DNA of 64,000 nucleotides from Carposina sasakii. Its lineage: Eukaryota > Arthropoda > Insecta > Lepidoptera > Carposinidae. Below the pieces are notes generated by a model that was not told the origin of the DNA, did no database searches, and saw nothing but the letters and a program-made list of their open reading frames with translations. Below, piece after piece: positions 34,179 to 46,609 of the stretch; within the stretch, counting starts at the first letter, position 1; every line of letters starts with the position of its first letter. The DNA lies in assembly GCA_014607495.2 (NCBI GenBank), contig CP053157.1, positions 6,634,001-6,698,000 on the forward strand, in the 5' to 3' direction. Both the position numbers and the translations under genes were made by a program.

Positions 34179-34956
34179 GAAAGATAAAAATATAATAATA
34201 AGTAATAAAAATAAGGGGCATCACTACAATATTTACACAGCGAAAACAACATAAAATACTTTTGTTATTACACCAGCTAATCTACCAGAAGAATGACAAA
34301 CAAACATCCAACAAAAAAGCTCCGAAAGCGGTATAAAAATCAATTTACAGTGTAAATCGACCGAACATACCATACTTTCCAAGTCATCGGTTTCCTTAAG
34401 CGCCCTGGCCTGGAAAAATCCACTATTTTTTATGAATAAAAAGCAGAGCACTTTTTAAAATACATCGCTGTTGCACAACATGGCACTGCATATTTTTTAT
34501 CCAAAGCTGTAAACGTATAGGGAAATAAACTGCAAAGAACAAATATATATGTGCGAATATACCGTAGTTCTTTTTCTGTTTACTGAGAACGACATTTATT
34601 TCCTTGCTTCTTCCAGAGTACAATATCGTGGATTCCTATTGTTTCATGTTGTTACAAAACTTATTGGACGTGATTGGTATGTGTCTTGTCTTACGTAGTA
34701 ACATTTTTGGCAGATTTCGATTAGATCGGTGTCTGTTCAAATGTTTAAGATAGTTTTATATAAATCTGCATATTAAATTATTCACTTCTTAATAAGGTGC
34801 ATCTAAGTGTCCTTCTTTCTGATGAAAAATGAATCTTTATAATTTTGATAATAGAGCTGCCCCTCCTTCAGAACATGTCGTAAGAGTTGACGAAGTAACT
34901 CAGGGGCGTCTTTTCAGGCAATAAGCTAGCCGCGTGTGCCGGCAGAGTAGAGTCTG

Positions 34957-35145
34957 TACCACCCCTGCCAGCCCGTGGGTATCGTACGAGCCGATTAAGT
35001 GTTTCCAGGAGGTGGGCAGCAGCGCCTCCCGTACTGACAACATAGTCTGATAATCACACTGCAGTCACCAACCCGCCTGCCCAGCGTGGTGTGCCCTGGA
35101 GGAGGCCTACGTCCAGCAGTGGACTGCAGTAGGCTGAAGAAGATA
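34957..35145 (+). repeat. Family R4 copy with RTE-type 3' end
   Basis: CCGATTAAGTGTTTCCAGGA and GGTGGGCAGCAGCG match the copy at 16441. The end can be read as EEAYVQQWTAVG-stop, matching the last residues of the RTE frame at 40409 (GEAYVQQWTSQG). This is a chimera of a short element and an RTE tail. Confidence 0.65.
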
Positions 35146-35286
35146 TCAAAAGATCATAAAATAAAAGAAACATTTGCGAAAGAAAAACTTCGCCAGCATG
35201 AAAACTTTCCGAGAAATAACGATTTTAAAATTACAATTTTAGATCACGAAAGTGACTTTCCGTAAAAGACTTTTGTTCTAAGCTAA

Positions 35287-35656
35287 CGATGTTTTTTTGT
35301 GGCCACCTTTAACGAAGGGTACGTATTCTTACATGAAATAAAGTAAGTTTATGCCAAAAAAAATTTATTTTTTTTTTTTTTTTGAAAAAAAAATTTAAAT
35401 CTTGACGTGCGAAATTTATAGTGTCTAGTGTTTATGTTAGTTTTTTTATAGACAGATATTAATTATTTTTCGTGAAAAAATCCTGCTACGCGCTTCTATT
35501 GCATTTATGCAGAAAAACGCGTCTATTTACTCAACTTTGGACCCTAATATTTTGGAAACCAGACACTTCCCAGGTATGCTTCCATGGAGAAAAATGATCG
35601 TGATGATGAGGAGATTCCGTAGTTTTCGGGAACGTTGACGACCAAAAATCACCCTG
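35287..35656 (+). mobile_element. Family D element, degenerate left end
   Basis: GCCACCTTTAACGAAGGGTA near the left and GACCAAAAATCACCCTGTA on the right match the 20558 copy closely, including CTCAACTTTGGACCCTAATA. A long A/T run interrupts the body. Confidence 0.7.
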
Positions 35657-37964
35657 TATTAGATGTTGCGTTTATAATTATATCGTCACTACTAAACAAA
35701 AGTTGCTGTAAATTATGCAGGTGGTCATGTGATGTAGTAATTTCAATTAATTTCACATTTGAAAAATGTACTTGCCCACTTAACTTTGAAGGCTTATTTG
35801 GACAATTAATAAAATTGTTATTTTACAGATAGATATGATTCTGATGATTTATTCTGATAAGCATAAAATGTTATTAAAATTCACCATAGTAAATATCCCT
35901 ATTACCATCTTAATAACTTATCGCCAAAATTGTCATAACAATATAGATCATATTAACAGAGATTGGCGATAGCTCTCCTTATATAAAAATACATATTCGC
36001 ATGACATGGCACATTGTTACGAGAGTTAATCCATATGATAGCGAACGAGGCAATTTGGCAGCCATGCCGCTGAGGTCACGCCAGCCCGCAAAGACCTGCG
36101 ATGACCCGCCATTTTAGTTGTGTTCTAATTTATTGACAGAACAGAAACGCCATATTGGCTTAATTGATTGCTTGTAATTTGTTTAAATAGGTATTGGCTT
36201 TGATAGCGGTGACTTAATTAACTGGTGATTTGACAGGGTTTTGGTACGAGATTAGTGAAAGACAGATATTAGATTGGTATATTCAATTCCGGTTTCTCAA
36301 AGGTATGTCAGGGCTAATCGACAATAATAATGTGTCAAATACATACACATACGCGTATGACGGTTAAACCGATGTTCAGATATTGGGTAGCTTTTGAGAT
36401 ACAGGACCGAGTATTCATGTATTCTGTTATAGCAGATTTGCAGAAATTATCGGAGTATAAGTTACCTAAAAAACTACGTAATATGCTTATAAAAATATAC
36501 GCTAACGGATCTGTCTTATGATAAGAAATCGGTCAAAGTTATCTCCACAATACCGTTGAGATATAAAAACTTTGTCAATACTCAAAAAAGGTAAAATGAA
36601 ATAGGTACAGACCTACGAACATAGATTTTTCCCACCAATTTATCACTGTCCATAAACATCTGACGTATTTGGGGATACATATCGACACCAAAGTGAGGCC
36701 GAACTTTTATTCTAAATTCCTTTATCTACCTTTTTCCCATGTTTTATGTATTGTAGTTGGGTATACTTTTGGCAACTTTTTTGGTAACACGAAAGGTAAT
36801 GGTTTTAAGTCAGTTGTAGATAAATTGTTACTAGGCTTTGGATCACTTAAAGATGGTAAGTAAATAGATATCATATCTATGTTTTTAACTAATTGTTCCT
36901 GAACAGTCATTTCTACTGTCCTTCAGTGGATCTATTTCATGTTTCCATATTTCATGTTATTAACGAAACACTACTCTCACATGTAAAATGACTTTGTCAA
37001 CATACAAGCTTTCCTCACCGTTATTGAGCCCGGTTAGCATGAGATTTGTTGAGAGCCAGGCATGGGATGCCATCATCAAACGGCAAATCTAAAATGAAAT
37101 AAATAAATAAATTCGTAGAGCTATTCATAACTAGGTAAAGTAAGTGCAGGAATTTCACGTGCATAAATGGAGTTAAAGGTAGACTCATTCGCGGGTCAGG
37201 GAGCTTAACGAATTTGCGGTGATCCAAACATCTTCTAATACTTTCACATTTACCTATAATACTTGTTAAAGGATCATACGATTAAGATTATCCATCTGAA
37301 GTCAATAGACAGTTATTATGTCTCAAGCTAGTCTAGACCAATGACAGACGGCCTGCAGTCTGGATTCGACGGACCCATTTAAGGAACATTATTGTCCCAC
37401 TTGTGATTGTGCCAAGTACGGTATGGTAGCCAAATTTTAGATTGCCAATGGCTATTATAGCAATGCATACGCAGCTCTATATAGAAAAATATACTGAGTT
37501 ATTGGATACTTTATTTTTTATGTATTTATTATTATTTAACACAATTTATCTATACAATAAGGTATCTGCAACATATAAAATTGTTATAAATTTTTATCTA
37601 TGATAGGTCATAAGGTTAAAAGTGTATTTTCTATTCCAAAGGTATTAATACTATTAATACTACATATTACGTAGTGATAGTAAATTCTCACTATCAGGAA
37701 TATCGTAGTGGTGAGTTTGAAAATGACTACAAGGCAGTCGCATAGCGATAATGACTTTCGAAAGTAAAGTTTTGTGATGTCGCGACGGTGTCTAAAATAA
37801 TGAGATAAGGAAAGGTATGTTATTATTCTTATTACTGAGTGCTACACTTTTCCTACACCCTGAAAATAGTAGAATAAATGGAAAGAAATCTCGAATCCTT
37901 AACCACACTAACACACAGAGAAGGATACTCTAGGATACATAAATCCGTCAAAGTAATATCTTGT
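35657..37964. other. Non-coding DNA, nothing identified
   Basis: Several frames of 60-70 codons were inspected (35635, 36330 and 36669 on plus; 36722 and 37021 on minus). None shows a domain, conserved motif or splice pattern. Confidence 0.4.
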
Positions 37965-38236
37965 ATTATAAAATTATTAATAAAGAAAATGGAAAAAATT
38001 CTTCACCCGAGTGGGAATCGAACCCACGACCACTGCAAACCGTGCGAGCCGCTATAACCACTAAGCCACCGGGTCAATTACTCGGATGACGAATTTTACC
38101 ATCTCTTTTCTAAATTACATATTGGCAACGTTATTCTTCATCCCGATACCTATACACTAGCCAAATCTCGGCAAACAAAGCTGAATCCCTCAGCACAATG
38201 TTTAAAGATGAAACGATCAACCATATCCTAACGGAT
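37965..38236 (-). mobile_element. tRNA-like SINE (family S2), copy 4, reversed
   Basis: On the minus strand it has the GGATATGGTTGATCGTTTCA head, the GTCATCCGAGTAATTGACCC leader, GGCTTAGTGGTTATAGCG (A box) and GGTTCGATTCCC (B box), then CCATTTTCTTTATTAATAAT as tail. It is the most complete copy and gives the best view of element length, about 270 bp. Confidence 0.75.
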
Positions 38237-39970
38237 TATATTATATTATTATAATATCTTCGTATATCAGAAATATGCATCGTAGCTTTTATTTTTGTTA
38301 AGAAATAATGAAATTTGCTTATCACCTAACTTACCAAAAGCAGATTTTATGTGCCTTAGAAGTACTAAAATACTACTTATACTAAAAACTTATTTATAAT
38401 CCCCCAGTACATAAGATGTGCTCTAATGCTGCCAAAATTATTTAAAAAGCCATCAATTATTAAATTTTACGAGTCTAGACTAGACTTTACGTTACGTATG
38501 TTCGCATAAAAGTTTAACTTTAGTAAGAACTTTGGCCTAAATAGAAACTGAATGAAAACCGTTGCCCCACTTGCGTCGGCGCCAAGTGCCAAGTGTGTAA
38601 CGGTAGCCAAATTGAAGATTGCACCGAATTACATACACTAAAGCCCTGGCCACGACCTGGTCATCCTATGCTGCCAGAATAAAATGTAGATAGGAAAGTA
38701 TATTATTATATACCGGTAAAGGTTATGTGGGAAGGCCATATTAAGATGAATGGACGGCTCAGCCGCAGCATGCTTCTAACCGGTCGTAGAGGAGGTCACT
38801 GGGGAGGCCTATGTGATCATATAAAGGACTTTTATATTTTCTTCGCGGTCTCACGTGCAGTTTGCGGTCGGATACTCGTGCCCTTCGACATAATACCTTT
38901 AAACTCGACTCTAAAGCATAGCTGTATGCAATATTACATGGCGGACTTTATTTTTGCTGACCATCCCCTACAGACTTCACGCAAAAGCTACGAGTAGTAT
39001 GTAGTTTTATAAATAACGATTAACATTTTGAAATCGGACACTAACAAACGATTATTGCTTCAGCTTATTTGCCGAAAAAAATACTAGTCAAAAGAAAAAA
39101 CCTACTGCAGGTTTTGCTCCTAGAATAAATGAAATCTCCGGCAGTCTGCGGTGTGAGATCCGTGTTTAAAATCTAAAGGAACTACAAGAAAGAAGTGTCA
39201 TGATAACGTTTAAGGGATTAATTAGATTGGGCCGTACCCAAGGGGTGGAAGTGTGGTATGAACCCGGAAGGGACACGGACACACAGTTCATGAACTGGGT
39301 CATTTAAACTACTTCATATAAAACATACGTGCCGGATTCGCCACACTACGATCTAATGTAATTTATCCTCATATTCACAAAAAAACAGTGTTGCCATTAC
39401 GCGACCGGTGGAAAAGTAGTACTTAGGGTAATAAAAGGAAAACTATTTGTTAGCCCTGAATAGTCTACATTGGCAGTTGCAAGTCTACCTAACATTGTTT
39501 ATTGCACCTCCTCTTTCTTCTTCTTTCCTGGTGCAATTCCCGTGTTTTAAAGCTAATACATATTGCATTAACCACGTCTGCGTGCGCGTAATCTGCTACA
39601 CTTTGCTCTGCACTTCATAGCAGGATTTCTGGTTGAAGAATGGTTCTCAATCCGTACTAGCTTGAACAGCTTAAAGTATCGTTTGTAATAATAACTTAAC
39701 ATGTTATTCGTTCTATATTGACTTGACTTATGTTCTTGTGCCCCCTAGATGGGGCAAAGGGCTTTCATAATTCTCCGCCATTCTGCTCGGTCTTGAAATT
39801 CGCGTTTTAATTCGCTCCAGGTCTTGCGTAGTTTCTTCCTGGCCTGCTTAGGCCATGTTTACATATTCTAACGTTATAAATTATATTGCTACACCTACGA
39901 GTACCTATATTTAGTAATCTCAATAGTTTAGACTTTTAGACTATGGCCGGCGGCGTATGTTTCGATTAGC
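38236..39970. other. Mostly unassigned DNA with repeat fragments
   Basis: Apart from the RTE fragment at 38722 and a family R5 fragment at about 39740-39850 (GGGCTTTCATAATTCTCCGC, CGCGTTTTAATTCGC), nothing was identified. Confidence 0.4.
38722..38835 (+). pseudogene. Degenerate fragment of an RTE reverse-transcriptase C-terminus
   Basis: One frame reads WEGHIKMNGRLS and a shifted frame reads TGEAYVII before a stop. Both resemble the WAGHIARRTDGR and LGEAYVQQW segments of the 40409 RTE. It is short, frameshifted and weak. Confidence 0.4.
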
Positions 39971-40329
39971 GTTGCCAGATGCACGATAATTATCGTAGAT
40001 CCACGATAATTTTGAGTGCCATGCCATAAAAATTAAAATTAGGTATCGCACGATAATTCGTTCAAATTCTACGATATTTTTGTCAAAATATACAATAATT
40101 TTGTAAACATCCAATTTTACCCCCTAAAATCCACTTAGGTAGGATTGCATGCCTTATCCATTTCATATATTATATTCCGTCTCTTTTATTCGGCGTAAAT
40201 TCCAACTCCTTAAATTCGTGAGCGGGGGGGAGGTAGGATTGCATACCTTATGCATATCTTATCATGCGATAAAAACACGATAATTTTGCAACAAATATGA
40301 CATAATTTCGCAATGTACGATCTGGCAAC
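39971..40329. mobile_element. MITE with GTTGCCAGAT inverted ends
   Basis: The ends are GTTGCCAGATGCACGATAA and, inverted, GTTGCCAGATCGTACATTG. The body repeats CACGATAAT-like words. No transposase is present. The ends resemble hAT-derived MITEs, but no clean target duplication was seen. It ends about 80 bp from the RTE tail. Confidence 0.65.
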
Positions 40330-40408
40330 ACTGTTCGATCCTAGTCACTTTTCTAGACCTAGCGATCCTTTCGGGCACACTTCCAATGATGACCTGCAGG
40401 CTATTTTT

Positions 40409-42225
40409 ACATCATCATCATTTACAGCCCTGAGAAGTCCACTGTTGGACATAGGCCTCCCCCAACAACCTCCACTCCGACCGGTCGGAAGCAGCCTGCA
40501 TCCAACCGACGCCCGCAACCTTGACCAGGTCATCCGTCCACCTCGCGGGTGGCCTTCCCACGCTGCGCTTGCCGATACGTGGTATCCACTCTAGAACTTT
40601 CCGACTACATCGGCCATCAGTTCTTCGAGCTATGTGCCCTGCCCATTGCCACTTCAGCTTGCTGGACCGCTCAGCTATGTCGGTGATCTTTGTACGTCTG
40701 CGGATCTCCTCATTTCTGATTCGATCACGCAGAGAGATCCCAAGCATAGCTCTCTCCATCGCTCGCTGTGCGATCCTGAGCTTTTTTATGAGGCACATAG
40801 TTAGAGACCACGTCTCGGCACCGTAGGTCATCACCGGCAGCACGCACTGGTTGAATACCTTCGTCTTTAAGGACTGGGGTATCTTGGACACAAATAAGCT
40901 TCGTAGTTTCCCGAACGCTGCCCAGCCGAGTTGGATTCTACGAGTTACCTCCTTCTCAAAAATGGACTTACCTAGACCGTCTGTCCCAGGTAAACATACT
41001 CGTCAACAACTTCAAGCATCGAGCTCCCAACCAGTACAGGAGTGGGCGGCACATGGACGTTCAACATGATCTTCGTGTTGTCCATGTTCATCTTCAGGCC
41101 CACCTGTTGGGAGACTCGATTGAGGCCATCGAGCATTGTGCTTAGATCCTTCAGCGATTCTGCCATGTCGTCTGCGAACCGAAGGTGAGTGATGTATTGT
41201 ACGCCATTGATATTGATGCCGAGTCCTTTCCATTCGAGAAGCTTAAAGGCGTCTTCCACTGCATTGGTGAAGAGCTTCGGAGAAATAACATCTCCTTGTC
41301 TCACTCCCCTCTGCAAAGAAATCGGCTCAGTGCTCCGCTCCTGTACTCGTACCGACATGGTGGCATTGCTGTATAAACACTTCAGCACTTCGATATATCG
41401 ATGATCAATATGGCACCGCTGGAGAGACCGCAACACTGCCCATGTCTCGATCGAATCAAAGGCCTTCTCATAGTCCACGAACGCTAGGCATAGTGGCCGA
41501 TTATACTCTTCCGTTTTTTGTATAATCTGCCGTAGCGTGTGGATATGATCTATGGTACTAAACCCTTTTCGGAAACCGGCTTGTTCGGGAGGCTGGAAGT
41601 CATCAAACCTACGAGCAAGACGATTCATGATTACCCTTGAAAACAACTTGTAGACATGGCTCAGAAGCGAGATGGGTCTATAGTTCTTCAGCAAGGCTTT
41701 ATCGCCTTTTTTAAAGAACAGCACCACCACACTTCTGTTCCATGCTTCCGGCGTTACGCCTTCGAGCAGGACGGAATTGAAGAGCCTTTGGAGGACCCTC
41801 AGTACCGGAGTTCCACCCGCTCTTAGAAGCTCTGATGTAATTCCATCGTCGCCCGGCGCTTTGTTGTTTTTGAGTTGTTTAAGGGCAGTCCTAATCTCGT
41901 ACAGGCTGATATCCGGGATGTCTTCAGTATAGTGTCGGGTGAGCTTGGCTCTTGGGTCTTTGCCTAATCTAACAGGTTTAGCGACCCAGGTATATAGCTG
42001 TCCATAGAACCTCTCGATCTCCCTTAGCACCTCTGGTATGGTAGACGCTACACTGCCGTCCTCTGTCTTCAGCTTCGTCAACTGGCTCTGCCCAATAGAT
42101 AATTCTCTTGCGAACACTTTGGAGCCTTGGTTTCGCTCTATAGTCTCCTTAATGCAGCGAGTATTAAAGCTGCGGATGTCGTGTCGCAGAGACTTGGAGA
42201 TACGTCTATTGAGCTGCCGATTTTT
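40409..42225 (-). mobile_element. RTE-clade LINE, 5'-truncated and frameshifted
   Basis: The element keeps the reverse-transcriptase and C-terminal part of the single large RTE protein. It lacks the upstream AP-endonuclease domain, as expected from incomplete reverse transcription. The 3' UTR is almost absent: the stop codon (40418-40420) runs straight into an ATGATGATG tail (40410-40417), a typical RTE ending. The upstream break lies near 42225, where the frame meets unrelated repeat DNA. Confidence 0.88.
40418..42225 (-). pseudogene. RTE reverse-transcriptase reading frame, broken once
   Basis: The first part (42225 to 40972) covers NRQLNRRISKSLRHDIRSFN, the palm motif FVDYEKAFDSI, LQRGVRQGDVISPKLFTNAV and the catalytic HLRFADDMAE, so the active-site FADD is intact. 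It stops after DEYVYLGQTV at a TAG caused by a small length change. The next frame resumes at LGKSIFEKEVTRRIQLGW and continues through TYGAETWSLTM, KLKWQWAGHIAR and GRPPARWTDDLVKVAG to LGEAYVQQWTSQGCK and a stop. Apart from the missing 5' part it shows only one clear break, so the insertion is fairly young compared with the other debris in the window. Confidence 0.88.
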
Positions 42226-42239
42226 ACATACATAGGTAC

Positions 42240-42322
42240 AAATCCTGAAAAGGGGTAGAGATCCTACGGTCATGTTTAACATACCAGGGACTGATGTAAA
42301 TGATCAGTGACAAGTTGCTATT
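42240..42322 (-). repeat. Family R3 fragment next to the RTE
   Basis: AAAAGGGGTAGAGATCCTAC is followed by CATGTTTAACATACCAGGGA and AATGATCAGTGACAAGTTGC. It is strongly diverged. The RTE joins just beside it. Confidence 0.4.
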
Positions 42323-42349
42323 TTTACTTGCAAATATTGTAAAATATAT

Positions 42350-42610
42350 ATACATACATATAATCACGCGATTATCCCTTACGGGGTAGGCAGAGCACCA
42401 AGGGCCGATAGAACCACATGGTGCCACTTCTGACCAATTTTGAGGGTATAGTTGAGATGTACAAGTTCGGTTAGTACTGACAGGTGGTCAGCCCATCGCC
42501 TACAAAACACCAAGACCCTCTTGTCCCTCAACTGACTTGTACAGTATGTCCGGGTAGAGAAGCAGCTGTAGTATTATAAGTTTTTTTTTTACTCTCAGAG
42601 CAGCATAGAA
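42350..42610 (+). repeat. Dispersed repeat family R2, full-length copy
   Basis: It runs from TACATACATATAATCACGCG through GGGCCGATAGAACCACATGG, CAGGTGGTCAGCCCATCGCC and ACTTGTACAGTATGTCCGGG to CAGAGCAGCATAGAA. It is highly similar to the copy at 48511. Confidence 0.75.
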
Positions 42611-44639
42611 GTAAAATAAGTAAGTATTCTAAAATAATTTCATAAATAACATTACCGCTGTCAACATTAAATTTCATCAACATTAAAATAGTTAATTCAG
42701 TCAGTATCAGAATAACGAATCTATAAGTTTGTGTGTGTTACGAACTTACTGAAGCTTACTTATATAAGATTTCTTTCCGAGGATCGTTTTGTTTTGTGTC
42801 GTGGATTGGGGATAAAGGATGCAGCGTGGATGGAAAAGCCGCATTATACTGGCAAAGATTAAATCTTAGTAAAAAAACAGATAGAACCACAGAACCCATA
42901 GAGATTGGGATAAAGAAGATTTTAGTTCATAAGCAGTTTTAATGCTATGTATGTGTATTAACTTTGTGCAACCTGCAATTTACAATTTGAATTTGAAGTA
43001 ACTTCAAAATTGATGGTTTTTGTTAGCTGTATGAAAACATGGAAGGTAAGATAAAATTACTAACATAACTTCCACACATTTTATTTAACACGCAAGGAGT
43101 TTTCTATTTGTAAATTTTATTTTATTTTGTAGCTCTATTTTTTTTACGTAATTGTATTTTTATTGCAAATTTATTGTTATTTTTATTATTTTAATTTATT
43201 GCAAATAATTTTAGTTCGTAGGTTATTGGTTATTTAGTATTATTATGTTACACGTATTTTATATTTAGTCCATCGGTATTTTATAACAGGATATATTTTA
43301 TAGCAGAAGCCCTCTTCCCTATCTAGATGATGCATGGAAAAAGTTAGCAGGTAAGTTACTTTATAATATAATACAATTCAGTAATTTGGCGTCAGATTAA
43401 AACAGTGCATAATAAAAAGATAAATTTTGTATCTCCCTCTAATATCCGTTATGAATGTACCTACCTACACTTCTGCAAATGTTTAGTACTTACTCTATGT
43501 TTTACACAGGGGTAAGACAAGAGACAGACCCGGTTGTCGTGTTTACCCTCTGAAAGTAAATGTCAATAAACTACACGAGCGCCCTCTGGGGAAAGTGCCA
43601 CGGCTTCTCAGAATTACGTATCCTTAAATGGCTTACAATACAGGATATTTTCGACTTTGCCCCAACGATATAGGGGTCACGCCATCTGCTGATGACGACT
43701 GTCGCTGATAAGACAATGTAACGCAACACCTCTTGTGTTATTGTTTGTTTTCATATTTTAAGTCTTAAAATCTAACTTTGTATAAGCTTAGTTGGAATTA
43801 TTTATATCTCTATATCTTATATTACTTTGAATACTTTTGAAAGATGTCTAGATTTGATATAGGTACCCTACATATTTCTTTCAAAGTTTCAGTGACTATT
43901 GTAGTTAGGTATAAGGAGGGAGATGTCTTACAATTCAACACAATCATTGACAAGCTCATAATCTCGCAAACAGCCACGGTGTTTTAAAATAGTTGTGGGA
44001 CATGTAGACACTTATGATGAATCTCTCTTTTATAGATGGTTCATACGACACCTTCTTTACTATTTTCTTATCTCGTTCTTGGTTATATAATAAGAAGTTT
44101 ATAATATAAAACATACCTACATGTTCTCACGATTTTTAAAAAGTAAGAACTCCAGAAATAAATTTTCTTTATCAGACGTGATATTCAAGTAGTGGAAATG
44201 TCGCTTCAAGCTTTGAATAATGTAATAAAAACGACAGAGATAATAAATAATTATACAATTAAACTTTTGACATTATACACAAGCGTGGTACAAACTTAAC
44301 GTACTTATAAAGTTAGTAGAGGGTCTCAAATAAAAGTTTCGCTGTAAAATTGTGAAGCTGCTTCATATTATGTTGCACTTTACGATTGTTATTACGTGCT
44401 TCAGAGGGCACAACGCTGGCGGTATATCTTTAAGAGTGAAACTGGCTTTTGTTGAACTAAGTTACATTGATTACGGTGCAAATAATAATAAATAAATAAA
44501 CCGCATGTATGAAGTTACACATTAGTTAAACCGGACTATTGGTAGTCCAAGTTCCAAAATGTATGGAATATCTGTCAAATTTAACTGCGTTTAGATGGTG
44601 TTTAACTTGCACATTGTTATAATTACATACACACTACTA
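42611..44639. other. Non-coding DNA, nothing certain
   Basis: It is AT-rich. Positions 43500-43740 are more balanced in base content and hold GCGCCCTCTGGGGAAAG and GGGGTCACGCCATCTGCTGA, possibly the edge of an old element. No exon is supportable. Confidence 0.35.
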
Positions 44640-44720
44640 TATTCCCGAAATAGGGTAGCCAGAACTGCACAATCGTAAAGAAGACCCCTTAGCCACGTTT
44701 ATCATGTACGGAAAGAGATG
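44640..44720 (-). repeat. Family R3 fragment
   Basis: AAATAGGGTAGCCAGAACTG, then AAGACCCCTTAGCCACGTTT. It lies about 15 bp upstream of the hAT-type element at 44735. Confidence 0.45.
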
Positions 44721-44734
44721 AAGCTGATGTATTC

Positions 44735-45428
44735 TAGACATGGGTAACTCCGGACACAACTATATCCTCGGATATATATCCAGAGGTGGATATGAATCAA
44801 CTCCTTCACTTTAAAGAAAGTTACCATATCCTATATCCGACCCACTCCGACCTACCGAATAATACCGAAGATAAGAATAAGTGAGCGAGACGGAATGCGA
44901 ACGCGCCGGAACGCGCGTTACTATCGCAGTAGACGCATGAGCGCGAATGTAACGACATTACACGAGTATATACGAATACTCACGAGCGACAGGCATGCCG
45001 TTTAGTATAAATATTTGTTTTCGTAATTATAATTTTCAAAATTTCTATTCATTCCGTTTTATATTTGATCTTAAGTATTTTGTTTTTAATGTAAATAAAA
45101 GCTGTTTGGATTTGCAACTATTTTTAGGACAATAGTTCTAGTGTACCTACTGTGATTTTTAAATACGCCTATTAAATATTCTAATTATTATTTGGATAGA
45201 TCATTCCAATCACGCTTAATCTCTTCATTCCCGGATATGTACGCGGAGTTGGATCAGAAGACACACAACAACCTAACCAAATCAATCCCAGTCATATCTC
45301 GCGTCACTTAAATCTCTTCGTTCCCGGATATACACGCGGAGTTGGATATGTTAAAAGGATATATATCCTTAGTCGGAGTGATATACTACATGTTCAATCC
45401 TTTCCCGGATATGATTAGCCCATGCCTA
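44735..45428. mobile_element. hAT-type non-autonomous transposon with perfect 8-bp target duplication
   Basis: The ends TAGACATGGGTAA and inverted TAGGCATGGGCTAA are flanked on both sides by ATGTATTC (44727-44734 and 45429-45436). The 694-bp body has multiple GGATAT/ATATCC subterminal words (for example GGATATATATCC near 44770 and 45358), of the type many hAT transposases bind, and no coding frame. The middle is CpG-rich with ACGCGCCGG-type words. Confidence 0.85.
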
Positions 45429-46208
45429 ATGTATTCTAGTAGAGCCCCGCATAAGCATTATTAGTATTAGTAATGTTCATAGAGTCATCTTAATGATAGA
45501 GTGTAGGTTTGTAATGCCAATTTTTTTACGACGAATTTTAAGAGCGATGTTCTGATCTTTACCTAGGTCTCTTATTAGACATCCATGCATTTACATATGC
45601 GAATATCAAATTAATTGGTGTTCGTTAGTCTTGTTAAAACTCAAAACCAGCTAAAGGTTCAGATAATTTTTTCCTGTTTGTTATACCTAGTCAGGAGAGG
45701 TTTTAATATAATTGAACCTAGTATAGGTCTGACGGGCCACTAGTAAAAACAATAAATTCTAACATAGCATTTTATCTCTACACACTTTAATATTCGCATT
45801 TTTATAGTAACTTTTCCCTTGAGGACCCTCGGTAAAGAGTAGGTACTATACTTTTTTTTACATTAGAGTAGTAGGTAGGTAGTTCGTTTTTAATGGTTGA
45901 GTCGACGATTCATGATATGAGAGTTAGTTTAATTCCACATCTCGTATTTACTCTACTTTAATAGGACGTTACAAAGTGCTGTAAAGCTCTCGGAACAGCG
46001 GTTTATCTCCGGCGTAATTAGCAAGTTAAACTGTTTTATAAAAGATTTTCTTCTTGCAAAAGCGCACTGTAAAATTCCATTTTCCGCTAAGCTGAAAGGA
46101 TTGTGCACACTTTGGCTAACTTTATTTGATTGGAATACGCCTAAAGGACTAACATAATGAATTCATTATACATATTGTAGTCATGAAACTGATAAACCGA
46201 TCAGATAT
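45429..46208. other. Non-coding DNA, nothing identified
   Basis: AT-rich; no frame over 60 codons of interest and no clear repeat. Confidence 0.4.
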
Positions 46209-46430
46209 TACAGAATGTAACAAAAGGTGTGTGTTATGCGAAATACTTATGCTATGAAATGAAATGCATAGCGATATACTATTAAAATAGCCCACTAATA
46301 GAGAACCTGTCCACAAAGTTTGAGACTAGAAATGAAATATTTATTTTCTAGATTTTATGAACATTCCTGAGTTGTTCTGGAATTTTTCATACTATCTGGA
46401 AAAATAAACATGTGAACTTGAGTACACATA
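46209..46430. repeat. Family C MITE relic
   Basis: The blocks TACAGAATGTAACAAAAGG, TAGCCCACTAATAGAGAACC and CCACAAAGTTTGAGACTAGA match the 21531 element. The second arm is lost after AAAAATAAACATGTGA. Confidence 0.6.
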
Positions 46431-46570
46431 ATCGATTTTTTTCACATGGCCGAGAACACGAACAATATAAATGAAGTAAACTACATAACAAATCGATTCA
46501 ATATAAGATGGAGCGTCTTATTTCACGTTACACATTAATCGCAAAACTAATAGCCTCTCAAAATGTTTGT

Positions 46571-46609
46571 CCCTGATCTTGGGGAGAGGAAAACTCCCCA
46601 AAATCAGGG
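46571..46609. repeat. Strong short stem-loop
   Basis: CCCTGATCTTGGGGAG and CTCCCCAAAATCAGGG pair over 16 bp with one mismatch around a 7-base loop. It is followed within 60 bp by a GCGCCACCTGGCGGCGGCG stretch. No element ends were identified around it. Confidence 0.55.

Noticed and set aside
38725..38997. 90-codon gene
   Set aside because: The front half is a degenerate RTE fragment in two frames; the rest has no similarity.
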